A stretch of 32,827 nucleotides of DNA from Candidatus Izemoplasmatales bacterium (GCA_028697025.1 JAQVFZ010000006.1:1-32827); one strand, 5' to 3'. Shown: positions 9,014 to 18,664, counted from the stretch's first letter. Made by a program: numbers and translations. Notes: generated by a model not told the origin, from the sequence alone.

Positions 9014-9832
9014 TTAATTATTTAAATATTCTGACAAGAAACGATATACAGCGTTATCAGAAGAAGTGAAATCAAGAATCAAATCAGCTACTTTGATGAG
9101 TTCCGGATGAGCATTTCTGACCGCCACTCCCAGACCTGCATATTCTAGCATCTCAATATCGTTATGGCCATCGCCGATGGCTATAACATCTTCAGGTTCG
9201 AATCCGAGATATTCAGCTACATAAGCCAAAGCCTGACCTTTGTTTGATTCCGGGGTGAAGACTTCGATGATAGAGTCGTATTCACCAGACAAGTTCCAAA
9301 TTCTTGACAATATTTGATTAGGGTATTTTGAATCGATATATTCTTTAATCAGTTTTCCTCTGCCTTGTTTACCAATGATAATCGCACCGTTGGGGTCTTT
9401 ATCCAGAGTGTCCTTGAAATGACCGAAAGCTATTTTCGTAGAGCCTTTGACATGGAGCAATGGTTCAATTGCCTTTTCTTCCTGATGTACATATATAGCA
9501 TCTCTAACTTCACAGAAAGCGTTTCTGATATGGTCGATGTTGTTTTCAAAAATATCAATAATTACGTCTTTATTAACGGTGTAATTGATTCTTGGAAATG
9601 AAGCATCTTTAGGGTGGGTAATCAAACCGCCGTTATAATTGATTATCGGGGTGTTCAAGTCAAAACGGTCATACACAAATTTTGAACTTCGATAAGGCCT
9701 ACCGGTAGCTATTACAATTTTGTGACCAGCCTTCTGGACTTCTTTCATAAAGTCGCATAGCGATTCTGATAAAGAATCAAAATCGTAAAGGATTGTTCCA
9801 TCTAAATCTAAAGCGATTAAATATTTTTTCAT
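9014..9832 (-). CDS. Cof-type HAD-IIB family hydrolase
   Basis: MKKYLIALDLDGTILYD, IVIATGRPY, AIGDGHNDIEMLEYAGLGVAV. Start moved to 9832 (SD GGAG) rather than 9901. Confidence 0.9.
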   Translation of the reverse strand: MKKYLIALDLDGTILYDFDSLSESLCDFMKEVQKAGHKIVIATGRPYRSSKFVYDRFDLNTPIINYNGGLITHPKDASFPRINYTVNKDVIIDIFENNIDHIRNAFCEVRDAIYVHQEEKAIEPLLHVKGSTKIAFGHFKDTLDKDPNGAIIIGKQGRGKLIKEYIDSKYPNQILSRIWNLSGEYDSIIEVFTPESNKGQALAYVAEYLGFEPEDVIAIGDGHNDIEMLEYAGLGVAVRNAHPELIKVADLILDFTSSDNAVYRFLSEYLNN

Positions 9833-9872
9833 TTGGTAATTATTCTCCTTGAAGAATTGTGACTTCAGTAAA

Positions 9873-9901
9873 ATTATCTCATAGTATATATAAATATGCA
9901 A
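9873..9901 (-). promoter_or_regulatory. Promoter for the minus-strand HAD hydrolase
   Basis: Minus strand TTGCAT - 17 nt - GATAAT. Confidence 0.55.
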
Positions 9902-9914
9902 ATTATTATATCGA

Positions 9915-9943
9915 TTGATTATTGTAGGGTTTTAAGATATAAT
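9915..9943 (+). promoter_or_regulatory. Promoter for the 9969-15818 gene cluster
   Basis: TTGATT - 17 nt - TATAAT. Confidence 0.7.
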
Positions 9944-9968
9944 TTATTTGATATAGGAGATAAATTAC

Positions 9969-10751
9969 ATGCTAAAACTCTTTACTATCAGTTCGACAAT
10001 TTCATCTTTTTTAGCTATCAGTTTTCCGGATATAACCAATTTTTTACTGGGCGTTATTACCGGTTTTATTCTCTTAGGTCTCTTTATAACTTATATTTTT
10101 ACCACTCATTCCCGGAAGAAACAACGCAAAAGGTTATTGGCTTTACCGGAAATGATTGAAAAGAAAGAAATCTACCAAATGATAGAAACAAAGCAAAATC
10201 AGTTGGTTGAAACAGTTAAATTAACGGATAATGCCTATTTCAAGGTAGCGTTCGAACTGAGTTTTGAATTAGCCGAAGAAATAGCCAGATACTACTATCC
10301 GAAAGCAAAATATCCAATGTATGAAATCTCCATCGAAGAACTGCTGGAACTAAATTACTATATAACCAAAAGAGTCGAAAAAATGGTAAACGGAAAAATT
10401 CTCAGACATTTCAAGGGTTATAAAATATCGACAATCATCGACGTTTTGAACAAGAAAAAAGCGATTGATAATTCCAAACTGATGAAACTAAATCGCAAAC
10501 TGAAAATTTCCAAGATATTGACGATGGGAAAAGCGGTTCTAAATTATGCCAACCCAATCTATTGGTTCAGAAGATTGGCAATCAAACCTTCAACAGTGCT
10601 TGTGACTAAGGAAGTATGCAAATTCATCATCGCCATTGTCGGCGAAGAAACCAATAATGTCTATAGTAAATCATTATTCAAACATGACGAAACGGAAATT
10701 ATGAAAGCTGAAGAGGATTTTGAGGAAATATTGGAAGTTGAGGAGGAGTAA
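9969..10751 (+). CDS. Membrane-anchored protein of unknown function
   Basis: 260 aa; hydrophobic N-terminus (ITNFLLGVITGFILLGLFITYIFTT), basic juxtamembrane segment, long helical cytosolic region, acidic C-terminus. Stop is 2 nt from the FtsK-like start. Confidence 0.8.
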   Translation: MLKLFTISSTISSFLAISFPDITNFLLGVITGFILLGLFITYIFTTHSRKKQRKRLLALPEMIEKKEIYQMIETKQNQLVETVKLTDNAYFKVAFELSFELAEEIARYYYPKAKYPMYEISIEELLELNYYITKRVEKMVNGKILRHFKGYKISTIIDVLNKKKAIDNSKLMKLNRKLKISKILTMGKAVLNYANPIYWFRRLAIKPSTVLVTKEVCKFIIAIVGEETNNVYSKSLFKHDETEIMKAEEDFEEILEVEEE

Positions 10752-10753
10752 AT

Positions 10754-12898
10754 ATGTTCAGAAAAAAAGACAAACCGGAACGAATCATACCTAAAACTTC
10801 AAGAACCAAGGATAACCGTCCGTTTTTTATTCCTGAAATCAGAACAATTGAAGATAAGAAAAATATGAGCAACACCTTCATGTCTCCATTCGGTATTGAA
10901 AATAAACATGTAGTGAACGTTCCTAATGATAGAACGGGAAGCGGAGACATCGACAAGAAATATGATATTTTCCGCAAGGAAAAACGCTTGACTAAAGAAG
11001 AAGCGCAAAGACGTTACGGCAGTTCATATTACGAGTTCACCACAATCGATAACAACGTTCACAAAAAAGCTTTTTCCGAAGAAGGCTTGACTGCCGACGA
11101 CTTACATCACAAAAAAGCTCCTGCAGTAGAGACTTCCACTGAAGACATCATCGCTGCTCATCGTACAATCGAAAGCGTTCCGGTTGATGAATTCTTTGAA
11201 AAAGCGGCTGTTTATTCTGAAAAGAAAACTGTCAAAGAACCGGTAGACGAAGTATTAAAAGATCTGGTTGATGACGAAGATTTAGCGACAATAGGCAAAG
11301 TGCCGGCAGAAGAAGAAAAGTATGACGATATAATTTTTAAAGATGACGAAGTAATAACGGAAGAACCGGAAATTGGTTTTTCCGACGATTTAGTTTATGA
11401 GGAATATCAACCAGACAAAACGGTTGTCAAGCATGAAAAACCGATTTTTCCTACTGAAAGTCAAAATCTCAAAGAATATGTTTTGCCACCGATAAGTCTC
11501 TTCAAGAAAAACGAGTCGATAGCGGATGTCGAACCAACCTGGGTCAAAGAAAACATTGACGTTATCAACGAAACCATGGTGTCATTTGGCATTGATGGAA
11601 CTGTGACCAATTATACGATGGGTCCTACCGTAACTAGGTATGAAGTTTCGCTGGCTTCAGGCGTACCTACAAAGAAAATAACCTCAATATCAGACAATAT
11701 TCAAATGAGCCTCTCGGCCTATTCAATCAGAATTGAAGCGCCTATTCCCGGAAAAAACACCGTTGGTATAGAAGTTCCGAACCGAGTTAGGGAATCGGTT
11801 TATTTTGGCGACGTCGTCGACAACCCGAAATTCTTGAAATCAAAAGATCCGTTGCTGCTTGCAATCGGATTGGATATCGATGCTTTACCGGTTTATACTT
11901 CGATTGAATCGATGCCTCACGGATTGGTAGCCGGTTCTACTCAATCGGGTAAATCCGTGGCTATTGCTTCAATCATCGTTTCCTTGATTGCCAGAAACAA
12001 ACCGGATGAAGTCAAATTGATGTTGATTGACCCGAAAAAAGTTGACCTGCAACAGTTTGCTGATTTACCTCACTTGGTAACGCCAATTATCGATGAAACT
12101 CAAGTTGCCAACGAAGCTTTGAAGTGGATGGTAAGAGAGATGGAATCACGCTATGACATCTTAAAACGTTTCAAAGCTGTAAATGTTGTGGATTATTACA
12201 CGCGCCGGAGTGATCTGCCTAACTTCATCAAGATGCCGAGAATTGTCGTCATTATCGAAGAAGCGTCAGACTTACTCTTAAGTGGCGGACCGGAAATTGA
12301 AGAAAGTATCTTGAAGCTTACTCAAAAATCAAGAGCTGTGGGAATCCATGTGTTGTTAGCAACGCAAAGACCTTCAGCCGATATAATCAAGGGGTCGATT
12401 AAAGCAAATATCCCGACGAGATTCGCATTTAGAGTTCCGTCTTCCACAGACTCCTCAGTCGTTTTGGATATGACCGGAGCGGAAAAATTGTTGGGTAAAG
12501 GCGATATGTTATTTTCGGAAAATGGTATGGCGCGACGTTTGCAAGGCGCTTACCTTTCGCCGGAAGAAATCGAAAATATCACCGAGTTCATCAAAGAACA
12601 AAGAGAGCCGGAATATATGTTTACTCATGAGGCTTTGGTCGTATTGTCAGCGACTGGAGAAAACATGGATCAAATCGACGAACTGTTCAAGGATGTCGCA
12701 ACCTACGTAGTCGAAGAAGGCAAATGTTCTTTGAACAAGATTACGCAAGTATTTGGCATCGGTTTCAATCGCGCTACGCAAATCGTCAATTCTTTGGAAA
12801 AATTCGGTATAGTTTCTGAAAACGTAGGTACTAAACCAAGAACCGTTTTAGTAGAATATACAGGCTTGAGCAAGATATTCGAAGGACTGGATAATTAA
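10754..12898 (+). CDS. FtsK/SpoIIIE-family DNA translocase lacking an N-terminal membrane domain (SftA-like)
   Basis: 714 aa; LVAGSTQSGKSVAIASI, LMLIDPKKVDLQQF, RAVGIHVLLATQRPSADIIKGSIKANIPTRFAF, GAEKLLGKGDMLF, C-terminal gamma-like winged helix FGIGFNRATQIVNSLEKFGIVSE. N-terminal ~250 aa are hydrophilic. Confidence 0.9.
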   Translation: MFRKKDKPERIIPKTSRTKDNRPFFIPEIRTIEDKKNMSNTFMSPFGIENKHVVNVPNDRTGSGDIDKKYDIFRKEKRLTKEEAQRRYGSSYYEFTTIDNNVHKKAFSEEGLTADDLHHKKAPAVETSTEDIIAAHRTIESVPVDEFFEKAAVYSEKKTVKEPVDEVLKDLVDDEDLATIGKVPAEEEKYDDIIFKDDEVITEEPEIGFSDDLVYEEYQPDKTVVKHEKPIFPTESQNLKEYVLPPISLFKKNESIADVEPTWVKENIDVINETMVSFGIDGTVTNYTMGPTVTRYEVSLASGVPTKKITSISDNIQMSLSAYSIRIEAPIPGKNTVGIEVPNRVRESVYFGDVVDNPKFLKSKDPLLLAIGLDIDALPVYTSIESMPHGLVAGSTQSGKSVAIASIIVSLIARNKPDEVKLMLIDPKKVDLQQFADLPHLVTPIIDETQVANEALKWMVREMESRYDILKRFKAVNVVDYYTRRSDLPNFIKMPRIVVIIEEASDLLLSGGPEIEESILKLTQKSRAVGIHVLLATQRPSADIIKGSIKANIPTRFAFRVPSSTDSSVVLDMTGAEKLLGKGDMLFSENGMARRLQGAYLSPEEIENITEFIKEQREPEYMFTHEALVVLSATGENMDQIDELFKDVATYVVEEGKCSLNKITQVFGIGFNRATQIVNSLEKFGIVSENVGTKPRTVLVEYTGLSKIFEGLDN

Positions 12899-13662
12899 TG
12901 GATTTTGAAGCTAACACAATAATTAGCGAACACCAAAAACTGATGAAAAAATCATTATTACTCCTCATCAGTTTTTTCTTGTTTTTTACTACCGATATCG
13001 TACTTTTTATCATATTCCAGAAAAATTATCTCTTCATGTTCAATCTCAATCGTTCGGAAGCAAATATGCCAAATCCTTTTTTGACCGACATTTTCACAAC
13101 GGTTTTTTATACTATTATCTTGGTTGCATTTTTGGTATATATCGTATTCTTGTTAATCTACCTTAACAAAAAATATCGTACCAATCAACAATTATTAAAA
13201 AAAGTCCATGGTCTGGCTGATTTTTTCAGCATCGTGCCGATCTTTTTGTTTGTTGTAATCATCGTCAATGGGTTTTTTATTACCATCGGGCAAGTTGACG
13301 GCGACTCCATGTATCCGACTTTTCATGACAATGACGCTGTCGCCATTGTTTATAGTAGCGATATCCAAAGTGAAGATGTCCTAATAATCAAACTTGAAGA
13401 AGATTTTCTCATTAAGAGAGTAGTAGGATTACCTGGTGATGAGCTTGTGATTGATGCAACAGGGGTTTATTTGAACGGGGTATTGATTGAAACATACATA
13501 CCCTATAATCACATATCATACAATCAAATAATTCCTGAGGGTTATTACTTTCTGTTGGGTGATAATCGCACTAATTCGTTGGATTCAAGAGTAGTCGGAC
13601 TGATTGCTCAAGACGACATATTAGGCGAAGTAATCCATAATTTTTCCAATAATAACAATTAA
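12898..13662 (+). CDS. lepB: Signal peptidase I with extended multi-TM N-terminus
   Basis: GDSMYPTF catalytic Ser box, LIKRVVGLPGDE catalytic Lys box, LGDNRTNSLDSR; TAATG overlap with the upstream stop. Confidence 0.9.
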   Translation: MDFEANTIISEHQKLMKKSLLLLISFFLFFTTDIVLFIIFQKNYLFMFNLNRSEANMPNPFLTDIFTTVFYTIILVAFLVYIVFLLIYLNKKYRTNQQLLKKVHGLADFFSIVPIFLFVVIIVNGFFITIGQVDGDSMYPTFHDNDAVAIVYSSDIQSEDVLIIKLEEDFLIKRVVGLPGDELVIDATGVYLNGVLIETYIPYNHISYNQIIPEGYYFLLGDNRTNSLDSRVVGLIAQDDILGEVIHNFSNNNN

Positions 13663-13689
13663 TTTATCTCAAAAAGGCGGTTAATGTAA

Positions 13690-14541
13690 ATGAAACAGAT
13701 TCAATGGTTTCCCGGTCACATGGCCAAAGCCAGAAGGCAGATCGAGGAAAAATTGCAAGTCATTGATATTGTTTATGAAGTTGTGGATGCGAGAATTCCG
13801 CTTTCTTCGTCAAATCCGATGCTCAATGACATTATCAGACATAAGCCGAAACTGATTTTGTTGAACAAAGACGATTTAGCCGACCCTAAAATTACCAAAG
13901 AATGGATAAAGTATTATAAAAAAAATGCCGTTGAGGCGTTACCAATCAATTCACTAACTGATAACTTAGAGAAAACTATCTACCAAAAGACCTTGGAAAT
14001 ATTACGTGACACTATAGAAAAAGAAGCTGCCAAAGGGATGAAACCTAGGCCTTTCAACGCTATCGTCATTGGCATTCCCAATGTTGGAAAATCACAATTC
14101 ATCAATAATTTAGCCAAGAAGAATAAGGCTAAAACCGGCAATTTGCCTGGGGTAACGAAAATTCAGAGTTTCCTGAACGCCGGAGACAATCTCCGCGTAT
14201 ATGATAATCCTGGCGTACTTTGGCCTAAGTTCGACGATGAACTTACCGGCATGAAATTAGCCCTTTTGGGTTCGATTAAAGATAGTATTCTCCCGATTGA
14301 CGAAGTTACGCTTTTTGGCATAGAATATCTAAAAAAACACTATCCGGAAAGTCTGGAAAAAAGATACGGTATTGATTTGACTGCCTTGGTTGATAACATA
14401 GAAATCTTAGATGCAATCGGCAAGAAAAGAGGTTGCCTTGTCAGCGGGGGCGAAATCGATTATGACCGGGTATACAACTTATTCTTGAACGATTTGCGCA
14501 ACGGTCTATTGGGGAGAATGAGTTTTGAAAGAGTTGATTAG
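13690..14541 (+). CDS. rbgA: Ribosome biogenesis GTPase RbgA/YlqF
   Basis: IQWFPGHMAKARRQI; circularly permuted G motifs LLNKDDLAD before GIPNVGKSQFIN. Confidence 0.94.
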   Translation: MKQIQWFPGHMAKARRQIEEKLQVIDIVYEVVDARIPLSSSNPMLNDIIRHKPKLILLNKDDLADPKITKEWIKYYKKNAVEALPINSLTDNLEKTIYQKTLEILRDTIEKEAAKGMKPRPFNAIVIGIPNVGKSQFINNLAKKNKAKTGNLPGVTKIQSFLNAGDNLRVYDNPGVLWPKFDDELTGMKLALLGSIKDSILPIDEVTLFGIEYLKKHYPESLEKRYGIDLTALVDNIEILDAIGKKRGCLVSGGEIDYDRVYNLFLNDLRNGLLGRMSFERVD

Positions 14542-15175
14542 AATGTACGAGTATGAATCGGATCTCTTGCGACAGGGGTTTAAATATATTGTTGGCGTTG
14601 ATGAAGTGGGTAGAGGGCCTTTGGCTGCGGGAGTTTTGGCAGCTGCTGTAATTCTTGACCCTAATACTAAGATTGAAGGATTAAACGACAGCAAGCAATT
14701 GAGTGAAAAGAAAAGATTGCAGTTATCAGAAGAAATCAAGAATAAAGCATTGGCTTATTCCTATGGTTATGTCAATGAAAAAAAGATTGATGAAATCAAT
14801 ATTTACGAAGCTTCGAAACTCGGAATGTTAAGGGCTTTGAGTTATTTAAAAATAAAGCCTGATTATATTCTCTCTGATGCCATGCCATTAAAGGAACAAT
14901 CAATTCCTTATCAAGCAATAGTAAAAGGCGACACTTTATCGGCTTCAATTGCGGCAGCTTCGATAATCGCTAAGGTCAAAAGAGATGAAATCATGGAGAA
15001 ATTGGCTTTTATATATCCTGATTATGGTTTTGAAAAAAACAAGGGTTATCCAACGCCAATTCATCTGGAACAGTTAAAAATAAAAGGACCTAGCAAGATT
15101 CATAGAATGACATATAAACCGGTAAAAGATTGTCTCTTGACTCAGCTGGTTTTGGAGGGATTAGATGAAATTTAA
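14525..15175 (+). CDS. rnhB: Ribonuclease HII
   Basis: VGVDEVGRGPLAAGVLAAAVIL, NDSKQLSEKKR, SIAAASIIAKVKRD, YPTPIH. Likely TTG start at 14525 (SD ggggag); ATG at 14543 is the alternative. Confidence 0.92.
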   Translation: MKELIRMYEYESDLLRQGFKYIVGVDEVGRGPLAAGVLAAAVILDPNTKIEGLNDSKQLSEKKRLQLSEEIKNKALAYSYGYVNEKKIDEINIYEASKLGMLRALSYLKIKPDYILSDAMPLKEQSIPYQAIVKGDTLSASIAAASIIAKVKRDEIMEKLAFIYPDYGFEKNKGYPTPIHLEQLKIKGPSKIHRMTYKPVKDCLLTQLVLEGLDEI

Positions 15176-15818
15176 AGCAGTCATTTTCGATTTGGACGGA
15201 ACTTTGCTCGACACAATCGAAGATATCAAGATCACAATGAATCTATCTTTAAGAAAATATGGCTATCCTGAATTTTCTACGGAAGAATATAAATATTTTG
15301 TTGGTAAGGGTGTAGACAATCTGATCAAACAAGTTATCAAAGCCGGGAAAATTGATGATACGGCTTTTGAAAAGTTGAAGAAGAGCTATTATGACATTTA
15401 TCATGAACAATCAAAAATCAATACCAAAGCTTATCCAGGGATTCAAGAACTTTTGGATGAATTGAAGGCACAAGGCATTTCTTTGAATGTTTTATCAAAT
15501 AAACCGCATTCCCAAACGATAGATGTCATCAGACATTATTTCGAAGAAGATTTGTTTGACGAAGTCTATGGCAAGAAAGAAGAATTTTCACCGAAACCAA
15601 ACCCTGAATCAGCTTGGGATTTGATTGAAAAACTTGTAATGAATAAAGAAGATATCCTTTATGTCGGTGATACGGAAACAGATATTTTTACGGCTAAAAA
15701 CGCTGGTCTTTTTTCTGTTGGGGTATTATGGGGCTTTCGTAAAGAAGAGGAATTGATTGCGGCCGGAGCGGATGCAATAGTTGAGAATCCTTTGGAGATT
15801 TTAAAGCTTTTAGAATAA
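15165..15818 (+). CDS. HAD-IA hydrolase, phosphoglycolate phosphatase-like
   Basis: AVIFDLDGTLLDTIEDI, LNVLSNKPH, YVGDTETDIFTAKNAGLFSVGVLWG. Confidence 0.88.
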   Translation: MKFKAVIFDLDGTLLDTIEDIKITMNLSLRKYGYPEFSTEEYKYFVGKGVDNLIKQVIKAGKIDDTAFEKLKKSYYDIYHEQSKINTKAYPGIQELLDELKAQGISLNVLSNKPHSQTIDVIRHYFEEDLFDEVYGKKEEFSPKPNPESAWDLIEKLVMNKEDILYVGDTETDIFTAKNAGLFSVGVLWGFRKEEELIAAGADAIVENPLEILKLLE

Positions 15819-15864
15819 GTGAAACAATCTTAGCTTCAATCAGCTTTTCTTTGATTCAAAAAAC

Positions 15865-15884
15865 CCCAATATTTAAATATTGGG
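15865..15884 (-). terminator. Perfect 20-bp palindrome CCCAATATTTAAATATTGGG; reads as an intrinsic terminator on the minus strand only
   Basis: On the minus strand the stem is followed by GTTTTTTG; on the plus strand no T tract follows. Confidence 0.5.
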
Positions 15885-15890
15885 TATAAC

Positions 15891-15907
15891 TAATCTTCTT
15901 AAGATTA
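15891..15907. repeat. Inverted repeat TAATCTT-ctt-AAGATTA abutting the rpiB promoter
   Basis: 7-bp perfect arms, ends 3 nt before the -35 hexamer. Confidence 0.7.
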
Positions 15908-15910
15908 TAA

Positions 15911-15939
15911 TTGTATTTAAACCTTAAATTTGATATAAT
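15911..15939 (+). promoter_or_regulatory. Promoter for rpiB-upp-atp-dut
   Basis: TTGTAT - 17 nt - TATAAT. Confidence 0.65.
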
Positions 15940-15979
15940 CTTTTTGATATAGATTAAATATTTTTGAAGGAGTGATATT

Positions 15980-16429
15980 ATGCGAATAGCTATAGGCGCA
16001 GATCATGCTGGATATAATTACAAGAATGAAATAGTCTCGTTTTTACAGGAGAAAAGTTATGAAATAATGGACTTTGGGGCAGATACTCCGGAAGCAACGG
16101 ATTATCCTGACTTTGCGGTTTTGGTTGCCAAAGCGGTAAGTATGGGAAAATGCGATTTCGGCGTTTTGATCTGTGGTACCGGCATCGGCATGAGTATCGC
16201 AGCCAATAAAGTCAAGGGCATCAGGGCGGCGGTCGTTTCAACCGAATTTACTGCCGAATCTTCTAAAACCCATAATCATGCCAACGTAATTTGTTTTGGC
16301 TCAAGAGTAAATACGATAGAAGAAGTTCTTAATTTCTTGGAAATCTACATCAAGACGGAAAAATCTCCTGATAAAAGACATATCAATCGCGTCGAAAAAA
16401 TCGGAAAGTACGAGGAAGAAAATGAGTAA
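15980..16429 (+). CDS. rpiB: Ribose-5-phosphate isomerase B
   Basis: [53 protein letters not shown]. Confidence 0.94.
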   Translation: MRIAIGADHAGYNYKNEIVSFLQEKSYEIMDFGADTPEATDYPDFAVLVAKAVSMGKCDFGVLICGTGIGMSIAANKVKGIRAAVVSTEFTAESSKTHNHANVICFGSRVNTIEEVLNFLEIYIKTEKSPDKRHINRVEKIGKYEEENE

Positions 16430-17048
16430 AGTAGTTGTATTTGATCATCCTTTAATCCAACATAAGATGACTATCATTCGCGATAAAGCGACTGATACCA
16501 AAACATTTAGAGAAAATGTCAATGAAATAGGCACTTTGGTTACTTATGAAGTAACGAGAGATTTGCAAACCAAGGAAATTGAAATCGAAACGCCTATCGC
16601 CAAAACCAAGTCCAAAATATTGGCGAAAGATGTCGTCATCGTCCCGATTTTAAGAGCGGGACTGGGAATGGTCGACGGAATTCAAAAGGTTATTCCAACT
16701 GCCAAAGTAGGCCATATCGGTCTTTATCGCAATGAAGAAACTTTAATGCCTCATGAATACTACGCTAAATTTCCTAAGGAGATTGTCAATGCCACAGTAC
16801 TTGTGGTAGACCCGATGCTAGCGACAGGCGGATCGGTTATCGCCGCCATCGATAGAGTAAAAAAAGCTGGAGCTAAAGATATTCGTTATGTCGGTATCGT
16901 TGGCTGTCCTGAAGGTATCGAAGCTTTACAAAAAAGTCATCCGGACGTTGATATCTACATGGTTTCTATTGATCAAGGTTTGAATAAAATCGGTTATATC
17001 GTCCCTGGTTTAGGGGATTGTGGAGACAGATTGTTCGGAACCAAATAA
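16422..17048 (+). CDS. upp: Uracil phosphoribosyltransferase
   Basis: [56 protein letters not shown]. Confidence 0.96.
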   Translation: MSKVVVFDHPLIQHKMTIIRDKATDTKTFRENVNEIGTLVTYEVTRDLQTKEIEIETPIAKTKSKILAKDVVIVPILRAGLGMVDGIQKVIPTAKVGHIGLYRNEETLMPHEYYAKFPKEIVNATVLVVDPMLATGGSVIAAIDRVKKAGAKDIRYVGIVGCPEGIEALQKSHPDVDIYMVSIDQGLNKIGYIVPGLGDCGDRLFGTK

Positions 17049-17049
17049 A

Positions 17050-17298
17050 ATGAAAAAAAAAGATAAGAGCATCTTTCTTACTTTGAATTTAGTCGTACAA
17101 TTTTTCTTGGAAACCTTCGTCTTGATGGTTCTAGGATATTATTTTGGACAATACTTAGATAATAAATTTTTGGATGGAGAAACCACTTATATCTATGTTT
17201 TTGTTTTCTTGGGCATTTTTGCCGGAATTGCCAACTTTATAAAAAGAGCTTTAAAAATGAGTAAAGGAGAAGAAGATGAAAAAGACCAATCTGATTGA
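17050..17298 (+). CDS. AtpZ/AtpI-like small membrane protein
   Basis: About 82 aa with two predicted TM helices, FLETFVLMVLGYYFGQYLDNKF; head of the atp operon. ATG at 17050 preferred over GTG at 17020. Confidence 0.7.
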   Translation: MKKKDKSIFLTLNLVVQFFLETFVLMVLGYYFGQYLDNKFLDGETTYIYVFVFLGIFAGIANFIKRALKMSKGEEDEKDQSD

Positions 17299-17662
17299 AA
17301 AAATCTTTCTTTTTGCATGGCCTTATGCAATTTTATTTTCTTTGATCCTTTACCTTATAACTCGGGATATGGATTATTTATTGAGTTTTCTTTTAGGATT
17401 TGCCAGCAGTATGTTGATGAATTCTCTTAATTATCGCATCATGAAAAACATTTATAAGGACAAGCAACATCTAATCAAAAAAATGCATATAGTAATGTAT
17501 CTTGCCAAATCATTATTTTTTGCTTTAATTTTGTTTATTGCTTATCGTTACCCGGAAGAATGGAATATTTACTTTACCTTCGTGGGGCTTTTGACTTTTA
17601 GAGTTGTCTCATTGCCGGTAACATTGATTTTTGCAAAAAAGGATGGTGATGTAGTTGATTGA
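17276..17662 (+). CDS. ATP synthase subunit I-like membrane protein
   Basis: 128 aa with about four hydrophobic helices, immediately before atpB; overlaps its neighbours. Confidence 0.75.
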   Translation: MKKTNLIEKIFLFAWPYAILFSLILYLITRDMDYLLSFLLGFASSMLMNSLNYRIMKNIYKDKQHLIKKMHIVMYLAKSLFFALILFIAYRYPEEWNIYFTFVGLLTFRVVSLPVTLIFAKKDGDVVD

Positions 17663-18329
17663 GTTAACGTATTTTGAAAATCTTTCACCGCAAGTCATTT
17701 CAACCTTGATTGTAATTGGTGTTTTGGCGTTAGTATTTATTCTCGTTGGCATAAAGGTTAAAAAATTAGACCCACATAAGACTCCAAAAGGATTTATCTT
17801 GTTATGCCTATTGTTGGTAGAAATGTTCAATAAACTTGCCAGAGGTTATGTTAAAGAAAAACCATTTCGTTTCTTTGCGCCTTATTTATTTACCATTATC
17901 GTCTTCTTGGCTTTAGCTAATACGATATCCTTGTTTGGACTAACACCCCCTTTGTCTAATTTAGGGGTTGCATTATCATTCTCGATATTGACATTTATCG
18001 TTATAAAGATAGCCGAGTTCAAATATATCGGAGTAATAAAAAAAATAGATGGACTTTTAGGTCCGGTCAAACCAATTGCCTTTTTAATGTTGCCAATCAA
18101 CTTGATTGGGGAAATATCAACACCATTTTCTATGGGACTGCGTTTGTTCGTCAATGTGATGGGCGGAACTGTTATCGCAGCAATGGTATATACTATATTT
18201 CACTGGACAGCGGGAATTTTTGCTGGGGTTTTACTGCATGCAGTCTTTGATATCTTTTTTGGGCTGATACAGGCTTTTGTGTTTTTTATGTTATCAACAG
18301 TTAGTATTTCTATGGCAACTGATGCTTAG
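17655..18329 (+). CDS. atpB: F0F1 ATP synthase subunit a
   Basis: FSMGLRLFVNVMGGTVIAAMVY with the essential Arg; C-terminal FGLIQAFVFFMLSTVSISMA. TTG start. Confidence 0.94.
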   Translation: MIELTYFENLSPQVISTLIVIGVLALVFILVGIKVKKLDPHKTPKGFILLCLLLVEMFNKLARGYVKEKPFRFFAPYLFTIIVFLALANTISLFGLTPPLSNLGVALSFSILTFIVIKIAEFKYIGVIKKIDGLLGPVKPIAFLMLPINLIGEISTPFSMGLRLFVNVMGGTVIAAMVYTIFHWTAGIFAGVLLHAVFDIFFGLIQAFVFFMLSTVSISMATDA

Positions 18330-18341
18330 AAAAATATATAG

Positions 18342-18632
<291 letters not shown>

Positions 18633-18664
18633 TAAAAAAAGATTAGAAGTTTAGGAGGGCGCTT

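Noticed and set aside
9896-10159. Plus-strand 87-aa ORF overlapping the start of the 260-aa protein
   Set aside because: Wrong frame relative to the RBS/promoter layout; composition looks non-coding.
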